Positions 43,092 through 55,410 of a DNA stretch of 64,000 nucleotides are shown one piece after another (position 1 is the first letter of the stretch; each line of letters opens with the position of its first letter). Source of the DNA: Xestospongia muta (lineage: Eukaryota; Porifera; Demospongiae; Haplosclerida; Petrosiidae); NCBI GenBank assembly GCA_963693285.1, contig OY848929.1:64501-128500 (forward strand). Reading direction: 5' to 3'. A program made the translations under genes and the position numbers. The notes under the pieces are model-generated. The model worked only from the letters and a program-made list of their open reading frames with translations, searched no databases and was not told where the DNA came from.

Positions 43092-43800
43092 TAAATTAAT
43101 TTTTTTTATTAGATTATCAACATCTAATAAACCAGTCAAACTTGTTAAGCCAAATAAAGAATTATCTAATAAATTTATGCTAATAATAATTGTTTATAAA
43201 ATTTTTTTATTAGTTTTATGTTTGTAATATCAATTGCATATTACATATCATACGACTTAAAAGAAATTCGTGTAATGTTCTCTATAACAGATTGAGGACA
43301 GTTATATGACATTCCAGTAGTTTATAAAAAAAAAGTGTGTTGCCCAAACGATCTTTCGTGACTCAATTCCACGCAGGCTTCCACTTAGGCTCCAGGATTC
43401 CCTGCTATTGCTAGCTAGGACCGCCACCTGGCTTGGTAACCATCGTCCGAAGACGAGGTAATCCTGGCTGGAACTTCGCCCTAACTTCAAACCAGCCGTA
43501 CTGGGTTTCGAGCTTCGGGAATACATCATCGTCATTACTAAACCGGGACTGCAATACTCCGGACCTCGTCACGTTTAAAGGGAGACTACCAGCCGTATCC
43601 TAGTCCGCCTTTCGGATACTCCGAAGAGTATGCTGGTAACCATCTCAGAGGTCAATTATAGAGCATTGCAGACGCTGGCCAACAACACACTACAACCATG
43701 GTTGTTTTAGTTTCCATTTATATGTACTGCAGATTTTGTCTTCATGCTCTTGTGGGGCGCTATTGCGTCGATTATGAATCTCATTAATGATAACTATGAA
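43092..43800. repeat. Right arm of inverted duplication (NOP14-FANCI spacer)
   Basis: Almost the whole spacer between the NOP14 stop and the FANCI start, repeated in reverse orientation at 37638-38354. Since the arm includes the FANCI start region, it should contain the FANCI promoter. The GC-rich hairpin block is at about 43335-43690 here. Confidence 0.9.
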
Positions 43801-46800
43801 TATGATTATAGAGTCTGTCAATACTGGTATACAAACCACGTGTTTATTAATGGCAACTAAGGTACGTACAAACTGATTCTTTAATTTATGTATTTTTTTG
43901 TAGATTAAACAACAATTAACTACTGCTGTAAATGAGAGAGATGATGTAGTCAAACTTGCAAGAGAAATTTTGACAGGTTGGGAAAGAATTAATGTCAGAT
44001 AATTGTAGGGTTTCGTACAGCTGCCTCACAAGATCAAGATGACATTCGAAAGGAAGTTTTCCTATTTTCTATTGATCTTCTTAACAGTGACACATTGATT
44101 AACTCAGTAAGTAATTGGACAATATCATTTTTGTAATAGTTACCTTTGTAATAGAAATCTAAAGAACTTATTGGTCAATTATTATCTGAGGTACATAACT
44201 TGCTTATTTCTTAATATTAGTAGTATATTAGGTTGATAATCTTATGGGAATGACCCTGATTAATTTAGCTGATTATCTTATTGAGGCAATTAAAACAGGC
44301 TCAGTAGCTAATGGAAGGTACAGCTGTGTCTAAATAAAGGGGTGTGGTCATCAATATTCACAGATCATTGGAATTATTCCCTAAAATATTAACAGCTGTA
44401 ATGAATCAACCTTTTATATCTGTTAAGAGAGGTATTGGAACATGACTTGTCTCTTATGATCACACCTCCTTTTTAGGCAATGACATCATCGCTAATAAAA
44501 TGACTGGACCAGATTGTAAAAGTCACATTTTAAATTCGTTGTTTGCCTGCAAGTATATCCCTATGATTATTATCATAATTTCATTTTCTTATCAGATGGT
44601 CAACATCATGTGTGTTACATATTGTTAACATTAGCAGGTACTACATTGTTTAATTAGTATTTGCTGTTATTAGTTTAATTATAGGGATATACCCTTAACA
44701 TTAGAAGAGCTTAAGTTCTTGATAGAGAAATTGTTTCGGTAAATCTTTTTTTTTAGAGGAAGATATTGTATGTATTTTTATACTAGAGTAATGAAGACAT
44801 TAAAAGTTGATGAGTTGCCACCTCTGGTTTATCAACTGTTGCTATTAGCTTCAAAAGGTCATCAATCTCTTATACTAACTGGAATAAGAAGCCTGTTTGA
44901 CCAGTTGGATCAAGATAACATGAAGAAAAACAATGAAGAAATCCAAGACAATGAGTAAGGCACTATACAATGGAGACTCTCTTATATGTCCATATAGTGT
45001 AATGGAAGCAGATACTAGTCAAGATGAATTGTTATGTAATGAAGGAACTGTTATTTTACATATGGACTTTGCCCTTAAACAAAACCAGGTATTTTTAACA
45101 GTTGTCATGACAACATGTATATTGAGAGGACAATTCAGGAATTGCTTAAGGAATTTCTCAAGTCATTAAAAGTACTAGCTAGCTCTTAATATGTAATTAA
45201 TTGTGTGGGTGTAGGTGACCCAAAGTCTGTTCAATCCTGCTCTTTATACACCATTCACATTGTCTCTTGTCCTTTCACTAACAAGAGTACATCGACTTGA
45301 AGACACAGTTAGTTTATATTCATAGTTTATATGTACTGGTCTGTATTATTTACAGTTAATGGATAACTTAAAAGCTATAATTATTCGATGTTTTAAGGAG
45401 GAGGACCACATTAAATCCTCATCATGGATGTCTGGTACTATAGATATCATTATAATGTATTGTTATGAGGTGTTATTTAGAATTATCTGAATATCGACCA
45501 ATACCAGATATTGAGCAAGTTTTCTTACGTATTGTACATAATAGGTACTCGTTGGTTGCTATGGTTACTATTGCAGTTTGTTCCTTAGTGTCTTTGGTTG
45601 GGATCTTGTGATTCAAGGTTTGATCAAATTAGCTTTTGTATTAACTGACAGTTGTCATCCTAAGAACACAACAGGTAGTATATATAATCTATTGTAGACT
45701 TGTATCAATGTCTTTGTAGCTATGTTTCAACAATCCCCTCAAAATAGAGCATGTTTACTTGGAGGAAAGATTCTTGTTGCATCATTTAAGGTATTGATAT
45801 CAGAAACTGATTCCTGTTCTCTATGTGGTATCAGTCTCAGTCTATGGTAAGACATGAAGTGCTGAGTCAATTGTTAAATCGAATACTGAGTAATGCAACT
45901 ACGTATGTGGACCATTATATCAGTTAGTATTGGATCACATAATGATCATATGACTATCACATGACTATAGGTATACTGGCTGAGCTAACTCGTTCATTAC
46001 CTCAAGTTGTGATGGAAGAAGGTGCTCAAGTAACTGGTATCATATCTAAAATAATGTTTTATTTTTATGTAGCTTAAGGAAACATTTGTATATATAATGT
46101 GTATTCCTTCAACTCCTGCTGTTACTCTGATACAAGCTGTTTTAGTAAGTTAAGTCATGTGATTATCATGTGATATATAATATTAGCCTTTAGTTCAATT
46201 CAGAGCTACTTACAGAGACGCTTTATTACTAGCTCTGAGGAAGTCCCTGTTTTCAAGGTTAGTAACAACAATTTTATTAGTAATAATATCCACTACATTT
46301 AGAGACATTGAATGTCGTAAGTCGGCTGTAGGTGGATATTTGCTGTTGCTAAAGAATTTTAAAGTTTATAATATATTTTTTCTGCTGTGAAATGATGTTA
46401 TATATTTAGGTATTAGATAGCTTTTCAACATCTACACAAGAGGGAGAGATGAATCTCTCTCAGTTTGCTTACTCTTCACAGTCACAAGTAAGTTGTATCA
46501 TGTGACAGTCATGTGACTAATGTTATAGACATTAGCTGAAGTTCATACATCCTATGGTACAAGAGGAATGTCTAGTAATGAAGCACTCTGTCTAGAAATA
46601 TTGGGTCTGTTCTTTTGGTCTTCTTGTGTCCATTTTTAATTTTATTTATCTGTTAACTAGGTACATTGAGACGTTGTTTAAGTCAACAATGTGATGTTAG
46701 ATTATTTCTATATGAGGTTAGATATTTGTCAATAGTTTATGATTATATATGTGTGTGGATGTGGTTTAGGGTATATCTGATGTATTTATTACAAATGCAA

Positions 46801-49800
46801 AACTAGCTGAACCAGTTATGGAATTCTTGTTAAACCAGTTTAACAAGTATTATGAACCTGATGAAGATATACTACCACCTGTAAAGTTAAGTCCATGTTT
46901 AATAAATAGTGGGAGTGGTTTTGTGAAGGGAGAGCCTTTGTCCGAACTGGTTTGTTGTATGCAAGCATGTACCAAACAGTAAGTGGGTATGGTTATCAAC
47001 TAATTAATCACATGATTAGGTGCATTGAGTGGGTGGAGAAAGGGGTGGAGTCAGTAACCAGTCTTGAAAAAATGAAGTCTGTTCTTTCATCGTTATCTCA
47101 GAGACTATCTACAACAGATTTAGAAGATTTTGAATTAGTATGTGATGTGTGTCCATTGACTATTATATGAGTCCATTAATATGTCCATTGACTATTATAT
47201 GAGTCTATTAATATGTCCATTGACTATTATATGAGTCTATTAATATGTCCATTGACTATTATATGAGTCTATTAATATGTCCATTGACTATTATATGAGT
47301 ATATTAATATGTTCATTGACTATTATATGAGTCCATTAATATGTCCATTGACTATTATATGAGTATATTAATATGTTCATTGACTATTATATGAGTCCAT
47401 TAATATGTCCATTGACTATTATATGAGTCCATTAATATGTCCATTGATTTAATATGTATCCATTTTCAGGACAAATCAGGTGACTATTCTTCTTCAACTA
47501 GTGTTGGTATTAAGAACAATATAACAGCTCAAATTATAATGAGTTTATATGAGGTATAAATATTATTATTATTGCAATTATAATATTATATAATGTAGAC
47601 ATTAATGGACTATACATTTGCTACAGGAAAATATAGGTAAGCTCCTTCATTAAATATTAATTAAAATTTTTGTAGTCAAGATGCTTGCCAACTTACATTG
47701 AAACTATATACTAAATATCAAAGTATTGTGGACATGCTGCAAGAAAAAGGGGGTGGAACTGGTAGGCGTGGTTCTACAAAGATCCCTACTAGTTTATTGT
47801 CAACATCTTCATTAGTTCTATTTTTAAAGTCATTATTCAGGTACTTTCCCTTTATTATAATTAAACAACATGTCTCTTTTAATAGTGATACATTTCCATC
47901 TCATCAACTACCATTATCTATTTTAAGAGAATCAATGCAGTTTCAACGTTATATCATTAACACTACCCTTGTCAAACTTAGAGAGGTCTAGCCACACCCC
48001 TTCTCTCGTGATTACATTATTATTACAATAGATAAAGGAGGAGGCTAGTCCATGGTCCTGGGGTAGTAAAACACAATGTACAGTGTCTCAGAGAAACTAT
48101 GAGCATGTCTGTGTTATTTCTAAGTAAGTAAGTAACATGATGTGATCTACTAGTTAAACTGGTTTTAGAATCATGTTTGACCAGTTGGATGGATCTACAG
48201 CACAAACTACAGGAAAAAAAGACAAAGTATTTATTTAATAAATTTATTATTATTATAAATTTATAATTATTAGTTAAAGTCTATTCCATCATTGTGTTTG
48301 GAAGTGTTCTCTCAAGCTTTACATGTTGTAACAACCTGTTATACAAACCAGTTTGTCTCGTTTCTAACTGGTATAACTAGAACCGAAGAGACTGAATCTA
48401 ATGAACAAGTCCATTACTGTATACGTCATTTTCAAGTATATTCTATTTCATATAATAGTATTTATTGGTTTATAGCGTCTAGTGGTAGCTATAATAACTG
48501 GTTCAATTAAAGATTATGTACTGAAAGATGTTCACATTATAATAAATATTATTTCTACATTAACAGAACATCTAGACAGAGACAGCCCACAAGTTAGTTC
48601 TATTATGTATGACATCATAATGACATCATAATTATGTAGTGTTTACAAGTATTAGAGTGGACTGATGCTCAATGTCAAGAACACAATATTGGTACTGCAG
48701 TACATTCAATATATTTGTATATATACTACTGACTGCTATAGATGATTTAACAATAGTTAAAGATCTTGTATCTCTTTTATTAACCCTTCATTACAGAAGA
48801 AAGGGTAGTGTTAAAATTGTAATTTAACTAATTTCTAAATTATAATTAATTAATTATATTTTATTAGTTGCGGAAATTAAGTCAAGGTATTCATATTCAT
48901 GTTGGTGATATAGATGAGGTTAGTGATGTCATTAGCTCCACCCACTATTAACAAGATCTTTATTATAGGATGTTGAAATATCAGGCAATAATTATTATGC
49001 TATTATTAACCCTCGCACAGCATCAGGTGCTGTACTGGTAAGTTAGATGATAGGTACTTAACAATAATGAGGTCATTTATTAGGGAGTTCTCTCATCACA
49101 AATTGATACATTATTAAGTGATGGAGAACTCATTATGAACTTTATAAAATTTGATTTTGAAATGGACAATAGTTCAGGTATAATATTTTAAAATGAGTTG
49201 ATGTTATCTCTATTATTAGTAAATGAAGTTATATATAATACATTATGTGAAAAATTACATTGTGTTGTGCTAACATTTCATGAACTAGTTCAGACTGCTC
49301 TACCTCAAGGCAATGTCAGTGATACAGTCTTAAAGGTATTAATGGCATTATAAATATATTAAATGTATTATTATAATACATGTATTATTATAATACATGT
49401 ATTATTATCATACATGTATTATTATTATAATACATGTATTATTATAATACATGTATTATTATCATACATGTATTATTATCATACATATATTATTATTATC
49501 ATACATGTATTATTATCATAGAATTTGGCTAAATTGTACAGTTTACTTTCTGATGTTGCTAAATATGTAAGTTAATGAAGTGGACACATACTTGGTAAAT
49601 GATGTATGGAATGGATAGATACTATATAATTGAATTAATTGATTGTTTCCCATTAATATAGCAAAGTTTATTACATAGTCAAATGTCAGTATTACAACCT
49701 AACTTTAAAAAACTGACAGAAATGGTCGGTTCTCATCTCTCACAACAAGTTTATTATCTTCTTACATATATGCAAGTGAGTAAACCCCTATTCATTATCA

Positions 49801-50307
49801 TATAATTGATTGTGTAATATCAGACTAGCCAAATGGCAATATTAGAACAAGATCATTCTAAGAAAGGGAAAGGGAAGGCTAAATTACCTGGCAAGGTAAG
49901 CTCCACCCCTGACTCCACCTACTCTAATAACATCTATTTAGGCTCAAGTAAAACGTGAAAAGAAATGTATTCCAAATTTGATATATTGGATGGAACAATT
50001 TGAGAATATTTTAATAAAATTATCAAAGAAATCAAAGGTAAAAAATCGTTGCCATAGTAACTGGTTCAATTATATCCTAGAATGATTTAATGACAACATT
50101 TAAACGAAGTGTTGCCCGAGATTTTCGTATTAAAGACTCGACCTTAGATGCTTTACTAAAGGAACAGGTATCCTGTCTATGACATCATTATGACATCATA
50201 GATAATTTCTATAGGAGGAGGACATACAAGATGAACAGGACGATGATGATGATGACTGTTGTGTAGCTGATGAAGAGGGTCCAAGACCTAAAAAATTAAA
50301 AAAATAA
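43787..50307 (+). CDS. FANCI: FANCI, Fanconi anemia complementation group I protein
   Basis: Partner of FANCD2 in the ID2 complex for interstrand-crosslink repair. The first exon has three in-frame ATGs (43787, 43796, 43802); I use the first. It splices at 43860 into IKQQLTTAVNERDDVVKLAR. Family blocks follow in order: EAIKTGSVANGRSLELFPKI, LTLEELKFLIEKLFR, VDELPPLVYQLLLLASKGHQ, NPALYTPFTLSLVLSLTRVH, and the ubiquitination-site region DIECRKSAVGGYLLLLKNFK (Lys codon 46319-46321) with SQ motifs just after (LSQF, SSQSQ), as in the ATR-phosphorylated cluster of vertebrates. Later come LRRCLSQQCDVRLFLYEGISD, DISGSGVGIKNNITAQI-like sequence, LSQGIHIHVGDIDEDVE, IPNLIYWMEQFENILIKLSKKS and a basic end PRPKKLKK at 50307. 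The core Lys is intact, so the protein should be a normal substrate of the FA core complex. Two intronic minisatellites are listed separately. Confidence 0.94.
47150..47455. repeat. 32-bp minisatellite in FANCI intron
   Basis: About nine to ten copies of a 32-bp unit (TCCATTGACTATTATATGAG plus TCTATTAATATG), with only C/T and C/A variants between copies. It fills nearly the whole intron. Confidence 0.95.
49363..49519. repeat. Palindromic ATACATGTAT array in FANCI intron
   Basis: Eight or nine copies of a unit of about 17 bp centred on ATACATGTAT, separated by ATTATTATAAT or ATTATTATC, some with one extra ATT. The array can form several cruciforms or hairpins. Confidence 0.9.
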
Positions 50308-50451
50308 AATTACTAAAGTGTACCGTATATCAGTTGAATTTGTAATAACTAGGACACATTATTGATAGTTAGTAATATTGAAATTCATGACCTGTTAACA
50401 AACAAGTGCATCAGAGAGAGGACGTAACTCGACTACTTGCTCGATGACACT

Positions 50452-53400
50452 ATGGCATTGCTCGAGTTACTGGTTAGTGCTCTAATACTACTGAATACTT
50501 GTAGAGCAAACTGTGGTTCTGGACGTATTGTAAGACTAAGGTAAGACCACTTTAGTATGAAATGATGAGTACATCCGACTTACTAACTCTAGGCTATATA
50601 ATGAGACAAGTGGGTTTATAGTGCACCCAACTACCAGCTCTGAATACCCTACCAACTCTAAATGTTCATGGTTTATACAAAGTGATGAGTAAGTTTGTGT
50701 GTTAATAGACTATCTCTGTATTGATAAGCATTTACTATAAAACTATTTCTCAAATCATACATCCATTTCTCAAATTGCATTATTACACACATTCTTATAA
50801 CATGTGTCCATTTCTTAAATCAACACACGTCCATTTATTAAGTCAATTGTGGTAAAGTACATTCATTTCCCTTTAGTTTAACACCAGTTTACATTAAACT
50901 CAAGTTCACAACATTCAATACAGAGTGTTTATGGGACTATCTTCATATATTCAATGGTGACTCTATCTATGCTACTAAACTGGCAGCTTTCACGTAAGTA
51001 ATAATAACATCATGTGATCAATGAATATAATTATCTAACTAATTATATTTTATTTAACAGGGGTAATATTTCACATGGAGATGTACACAAAACATTACCT
51101 ACTCCTGTCCCTGTTGTTAAAAGTACTAATTACACTATTAGTAGTGGGAGTGGTCAAGATTCTGGGAACACATCTCTTTTACCTTATACTCCAACCAATG
51201 AAATTACATTATCATCAGATGGACCACACCTACTAATTTATTTCTTTGCCGATGAAGCAGTTGGAGAATCAGGCTTCAATATATCTTACTGGTATGGTAT
51301 CTCTCCATTTTTCTGTTAATATCTGTCCATTATTATATAGGGTGTCTACATGTATTGCTAATTGTTCTGGTCGTGGATATTGTCACGAATCTACTGGAGT
51401 ATGTACCTGTGATGTGAACTGGACAGGAGAGTATTGTCAGGACCCTGTATGTCCCAATAACTGTTATCATAAAGGTGTTTGTATAAACAACCAATGTCAT
51501 TGTAACACTGGTTATACTGGTATGATAGATAAGTATATTAGTAACTAGTGGTATGTTATGTATTGTAGGTATTGATTGTAGTATTAATGATGTTATGGTA
51601 CATTGGAATACAGTCAGTTATAGTAGTGGTGTTGATCTGTCTGTGTTGAGAAGAGCTGGTCATAGCGCTGTTGTGTGGGGTAATTATATGTGGGTGTATG
51701 GTGGATATCAATTTAATGTTAACGAAATGGAGCATATTGGATCAGGGAGTGGTCTGTGGGTGGAGTCTAATCAGTTAATAAGGTCAGTTAAGTTAATGCT
51801 ATTAAATGTTATTCAAATTAATTATTTTAGATATCATTTGAGAGACCTGTATTGGGAACCAGTTTTAATTCCGTCAACAAGTGATCAGCCATGTTCTCGA
51901 TATAGCCATTCTGCAGTGGTCCATGAGGTAAACCCTTTAATATTGGTGTCATAATATAATTCATAATTTATTAGGATGCCATGTATATATTTGGAGGTGC
52001 TTTATTGCCAACTGAAGTAGTTACTAATGAATTATGGAAGTTTAATTTCACCACATTGACTTGGTCTCAGATCCCATCCACATCACATGGGAATGAGTCT
52101 AGAAATGAAACTGATAAGGTTATAATGTCTATTGGTGTCAAAGAACACACAGCTCATGTTATTGGAAATAAAATGATCATTATATTTGGTTATTCGGAGG
52201 TAGACACTTTATTGAATTATGTTCAAGAATTTAACTTAGGTAATATCAGTATATTGTTAAATATAAGATCATCTCTCTCTCTCTTTGCAGTCAGTGAGAT
52301 ATGGTCATCACCTCCTCAGTATGGAGAGCTCCCTACAGGTCGTCTCGGACATTCTAGTGTCTTTGTTCCTGAATCAAATGTTATATATATTTATGGTGGT
52401 GAAGATAACGGTCGACATGAGCTCTCAACATTGTTAGCTTATGAACCATACCAGTATTACTGGAAAAACGTGTCTACTGGTCCTGTTAAAATAGCTTTCC
52501 ATAGTACTGTCCTTGTGGGTGGAGCTTTAGTTTCATTTGGAGGATATTCCACACAAGACTGTTTTGAAGATTGGTTGGTCACTTACAATTTAGGTAAGTT
52601 GAATGAATGAATAGTTTTAAATGGACGTACATCTCTCTAGTACAAGATGAATGGAGTGTGTTATCTCCTCCTGGTCTCCCTGGTAACGCTAGTCGCTATG
52701 GTCACACAGCAGTTACTAGTTCAAATACTATGTTAATATATGGTGGATATAATGGACAATGTCACAATGATATACTACTATTTAACAGTGGTAACTGTAC
52801 TCATTATAACTCTGAGGAAACATGTAGAAACATGTCGTTATGTATGTGGGTGGACACACAATGTACTGATCTTGTTATTACTAGTAAGTCACCTTGATTG
52901 ATGGCTAGTAACAATGTGTTATCTCTGCAGACAGACCATGTCATCTTTATATCACCTGTAATTTATGTAATAATGTTGCCGGTTGCCAATGGAGACGTGT
53001 TAGTGGGTGTGTCTCAAATTCTACCCTACTTAATATCAGCAATGATGATGTTTTTGTTACTTGTCCAGTAAAGGAACTTGTATGTTCTCATTTTGATAGT
53101 TGTCAATCTTGTCAATATCATGAGGGGTGTGTCTGGAACAATTCCAAGTGTAGTAATAATATTGCTAATGGTATGTCGTATGGATCCATTGTTATAGTGT
53201 CAATTAATGTTACTATAGTTACTATGGCAACTTGTGATACTAGCCATTTATGTTCTGTGAAAACAAGTTGTTCTCAATGTTTATCATCTTCATCATGTTT
53301 GTGGTGTCCGACATTACATGACTGTGTTCCAAAGTCTTTATATCCTTACCTTTATCCTTATGGACAATGTCTAGGATGGGAAAAACAGTGCAAAGGTAAT

Positions 53401-53756
53401 AATAGATCACATGATTGTCATGTGATTACAGTGTGTTCTCTAGCTAAGCCATGTGTTGATCACCAGACTTGTTTAGACTGTCATGATGAACTTGGATGTG
53501 GTTGGTGTCGTGATCCTGCTGATACTGGCTTAGGTATTTGTGGTGAAGGTGGCTTTTTAGCTTCAAGAAATGAATCTTTTTGTTCAGACTCACACTGGTT
53601 CTTTGATCAATGTCCATGTAAGGAGAGACCCCTATAATTAACTGTATTAATTTTTATTCTACAGTATGTAATTGCAATGGACACAGTAGTTGTTATAATA
53701 ACAGTATTTGTATATCATGTGAGGATAATACTGAAGGTCAGTGTTGATTCTATAAC

Positions 53757-53796
<40 letters not shown>

Positions 53797-55344
53797 GGAG
53801 GTAATTGTCAGAGATGTAAACATGGTTTCTATGGCAACCCTATTAATGGTGGGAACTGTTCTGGTAAGAATTATCTCTTCAAGTTGATTTATAATCTCTC
53901 TCTCTCTCATAGTATGTGATTGTAATGGATACAACAATGTATGTGACATTAATAATGGAACATGTAATTGTCTTGATGCTGGAGTCAGTGGAGACCATTG
54001 TACAATATGTAATACATTATCAGCTTATCAGGGCAATGCTTCAAACTTTTGTTATTGTGAGTTAATTTAATATTATAATTTGCCAATGATTTATTTTGTA
54101 GATGAAATGAGAGTTGGTTTTATTTATACATTTGGAGTAACTGACAATAATGAGAAACAGAGTTTCTTTACAACCACACCCTCTTCAGTAAGACCCTGAT
54201 ATTTTTGTATATAATTATCACTCCCTGGCATAATTAGGGAAGCAAACTTAACGTTAAATTTGAAATCTCACGGAATCTTGTGTCTGCAACAATTGGAATC
54301 CAGTTCTTTTTAGGCAGAGGTATATTAGTCACATGATAATCATGTGACTATCAGTTATCTCCCATATAGTCTCTGACAACTACTTATTATTATATAACTT
54401 AACTAATCCGATAAATATCTCAAACACAAACTCGTACAAAATAACTTTCAAGTCATTTACAACCTCCAATAATGGGAGCAGCTTTTTTTCCTTTGCTCGT
54501 CCGTCAATACAAAATACACTCGAATATAACTGGTTACTTGGTAACATAACAAGTAATGGATATACCAATAGTTTATGGGATGGAGATGTTAGTCTGGTCA
54601 TCTATGTCTTTAACTTACAATCAACTGTTCAATATAAGGTAGTAATATACATGTACTATTATATATTATATAAGGTAGTAATATACATGGATTATTATAT
54701 ATTATATAAGGTAGTAATATATATGTACTATTATATATTATACAAGGTAGTAATATACATGGATTATTATATATACACTGGTGTCTTTACAGATAACGAT
54801 TGATCAAACAGATTTGATATTTTTGGTGTATTTCTTTGTCACCTTTCTAACGTAAGTCGTCCTCTTTTTCCCTGTATTAACTTTATCTCACTTTTATAGT
54901 TGTTTTACAATTCTCCTCTCCATTTTCTTATTGGGTTGGTATATTAAAAGAAAACTAGAAGTCAGGGCTTTCATTAGGGTAATTCATTCATGTGATAATC
55001 ACATGACTATCACATGACTTCTATAGGCTCAGCACATAGAATTACAGCGTAGAGTCAGAAGACCCTTCACTCGTATTAAAGCTATTATTGAAAAGTCAGC
55101 TCTAACTAAAATAAAACAACACGCTTCTTATGTTGCCGTGGAGACATGTCGTGATGAACGGGCTGCTATTTTGACCCTTTTACTAAGGTTACCAGGTGAC
55201 TGTATAACAGGTCATCCTAAACCTAATCGGACTGGAATTTGTTTTGCTAGTACATTTGTAAAAATGAATTTATCCAAGAAAGACAAAAAGAAACAGTCTC
55301 GTTCAACCAGTAATAATAATAATAACAATACAGTAGATTCGTAA
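50452..55344 (+). CDS. ATRN: Attractin-like transmembrane protein
   Basis: Single-pass type I membrane protein of the attractin/ATRNL1 group. The start at 50452 (the ATG at 50444 is in a closed frame) gives a signal peptide (MALLELLVSALILLNTCRA). Then a CUB domain (about 50500-51290), an EGF pair (CSGRGYCHESTGVCTCDVNW; CHCNTGYTG), Kelch repeats (51640-52770: GHSAVVWGNYMWVYGG, YSHSAVV, YIFGG, GRLGHSSVFV, YGHTAVT, LIYGGYNGQC), a run of PSI-type Cys modules (52790-53630), laminin-type EGF modules (CNGHSSCYNNSICISC; CKHGFYGNP), a spacer, a transmembrane helix near 54800-54950 (LVYFFVTFLT, then FTILLSIFLLGWYIKR) and a tail. VAVETCRDERAAILTLLLRL and TGICFASTFV in the tail match the conserved attractin cytoplasmic block. 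I see no C-type lectin domain between the PSI modules. Vertebrate attractins act with E3 ligases in receptor turnover. The stop is 66 bp from the TTC14 stop (convergent). Confidence 0.88.
53757..53795. repeat. TTA microsatellite abutting a 3' splice site in ATRN
   Basis: Thirteen TTA units run directly into the acceptor (ATTATAG, then GAGGTAATTG), so the repeat takes the place of a normal polypyrimidine tract. Confidence 0.9.
54636..54775. repeat. 36-bp minisatellite in ATRN intron
   Basis: Four copies of a 36-bp unit starting AAGGTAGTAATATACATG, at 54636, 54672, 54708 and 54744. The first begins at the exon end, so each copy repeats a potential GT donor (AAGGTAGTAA). Confidence 0.9.
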
Positions 55345-55410
55345 ACATGTTCTTTTAAATAATAATGTTATCACTTTGTCTTGTGTTGGTGTATTTTTAT
55401 TTCAATAAAT

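Noticed and set aside
47150..47455. CRISPR-like regular array
   Set aside because: The repeat has no unique spacers: it is a simple 32-bp tandem repeat within a eukaryotic intron.
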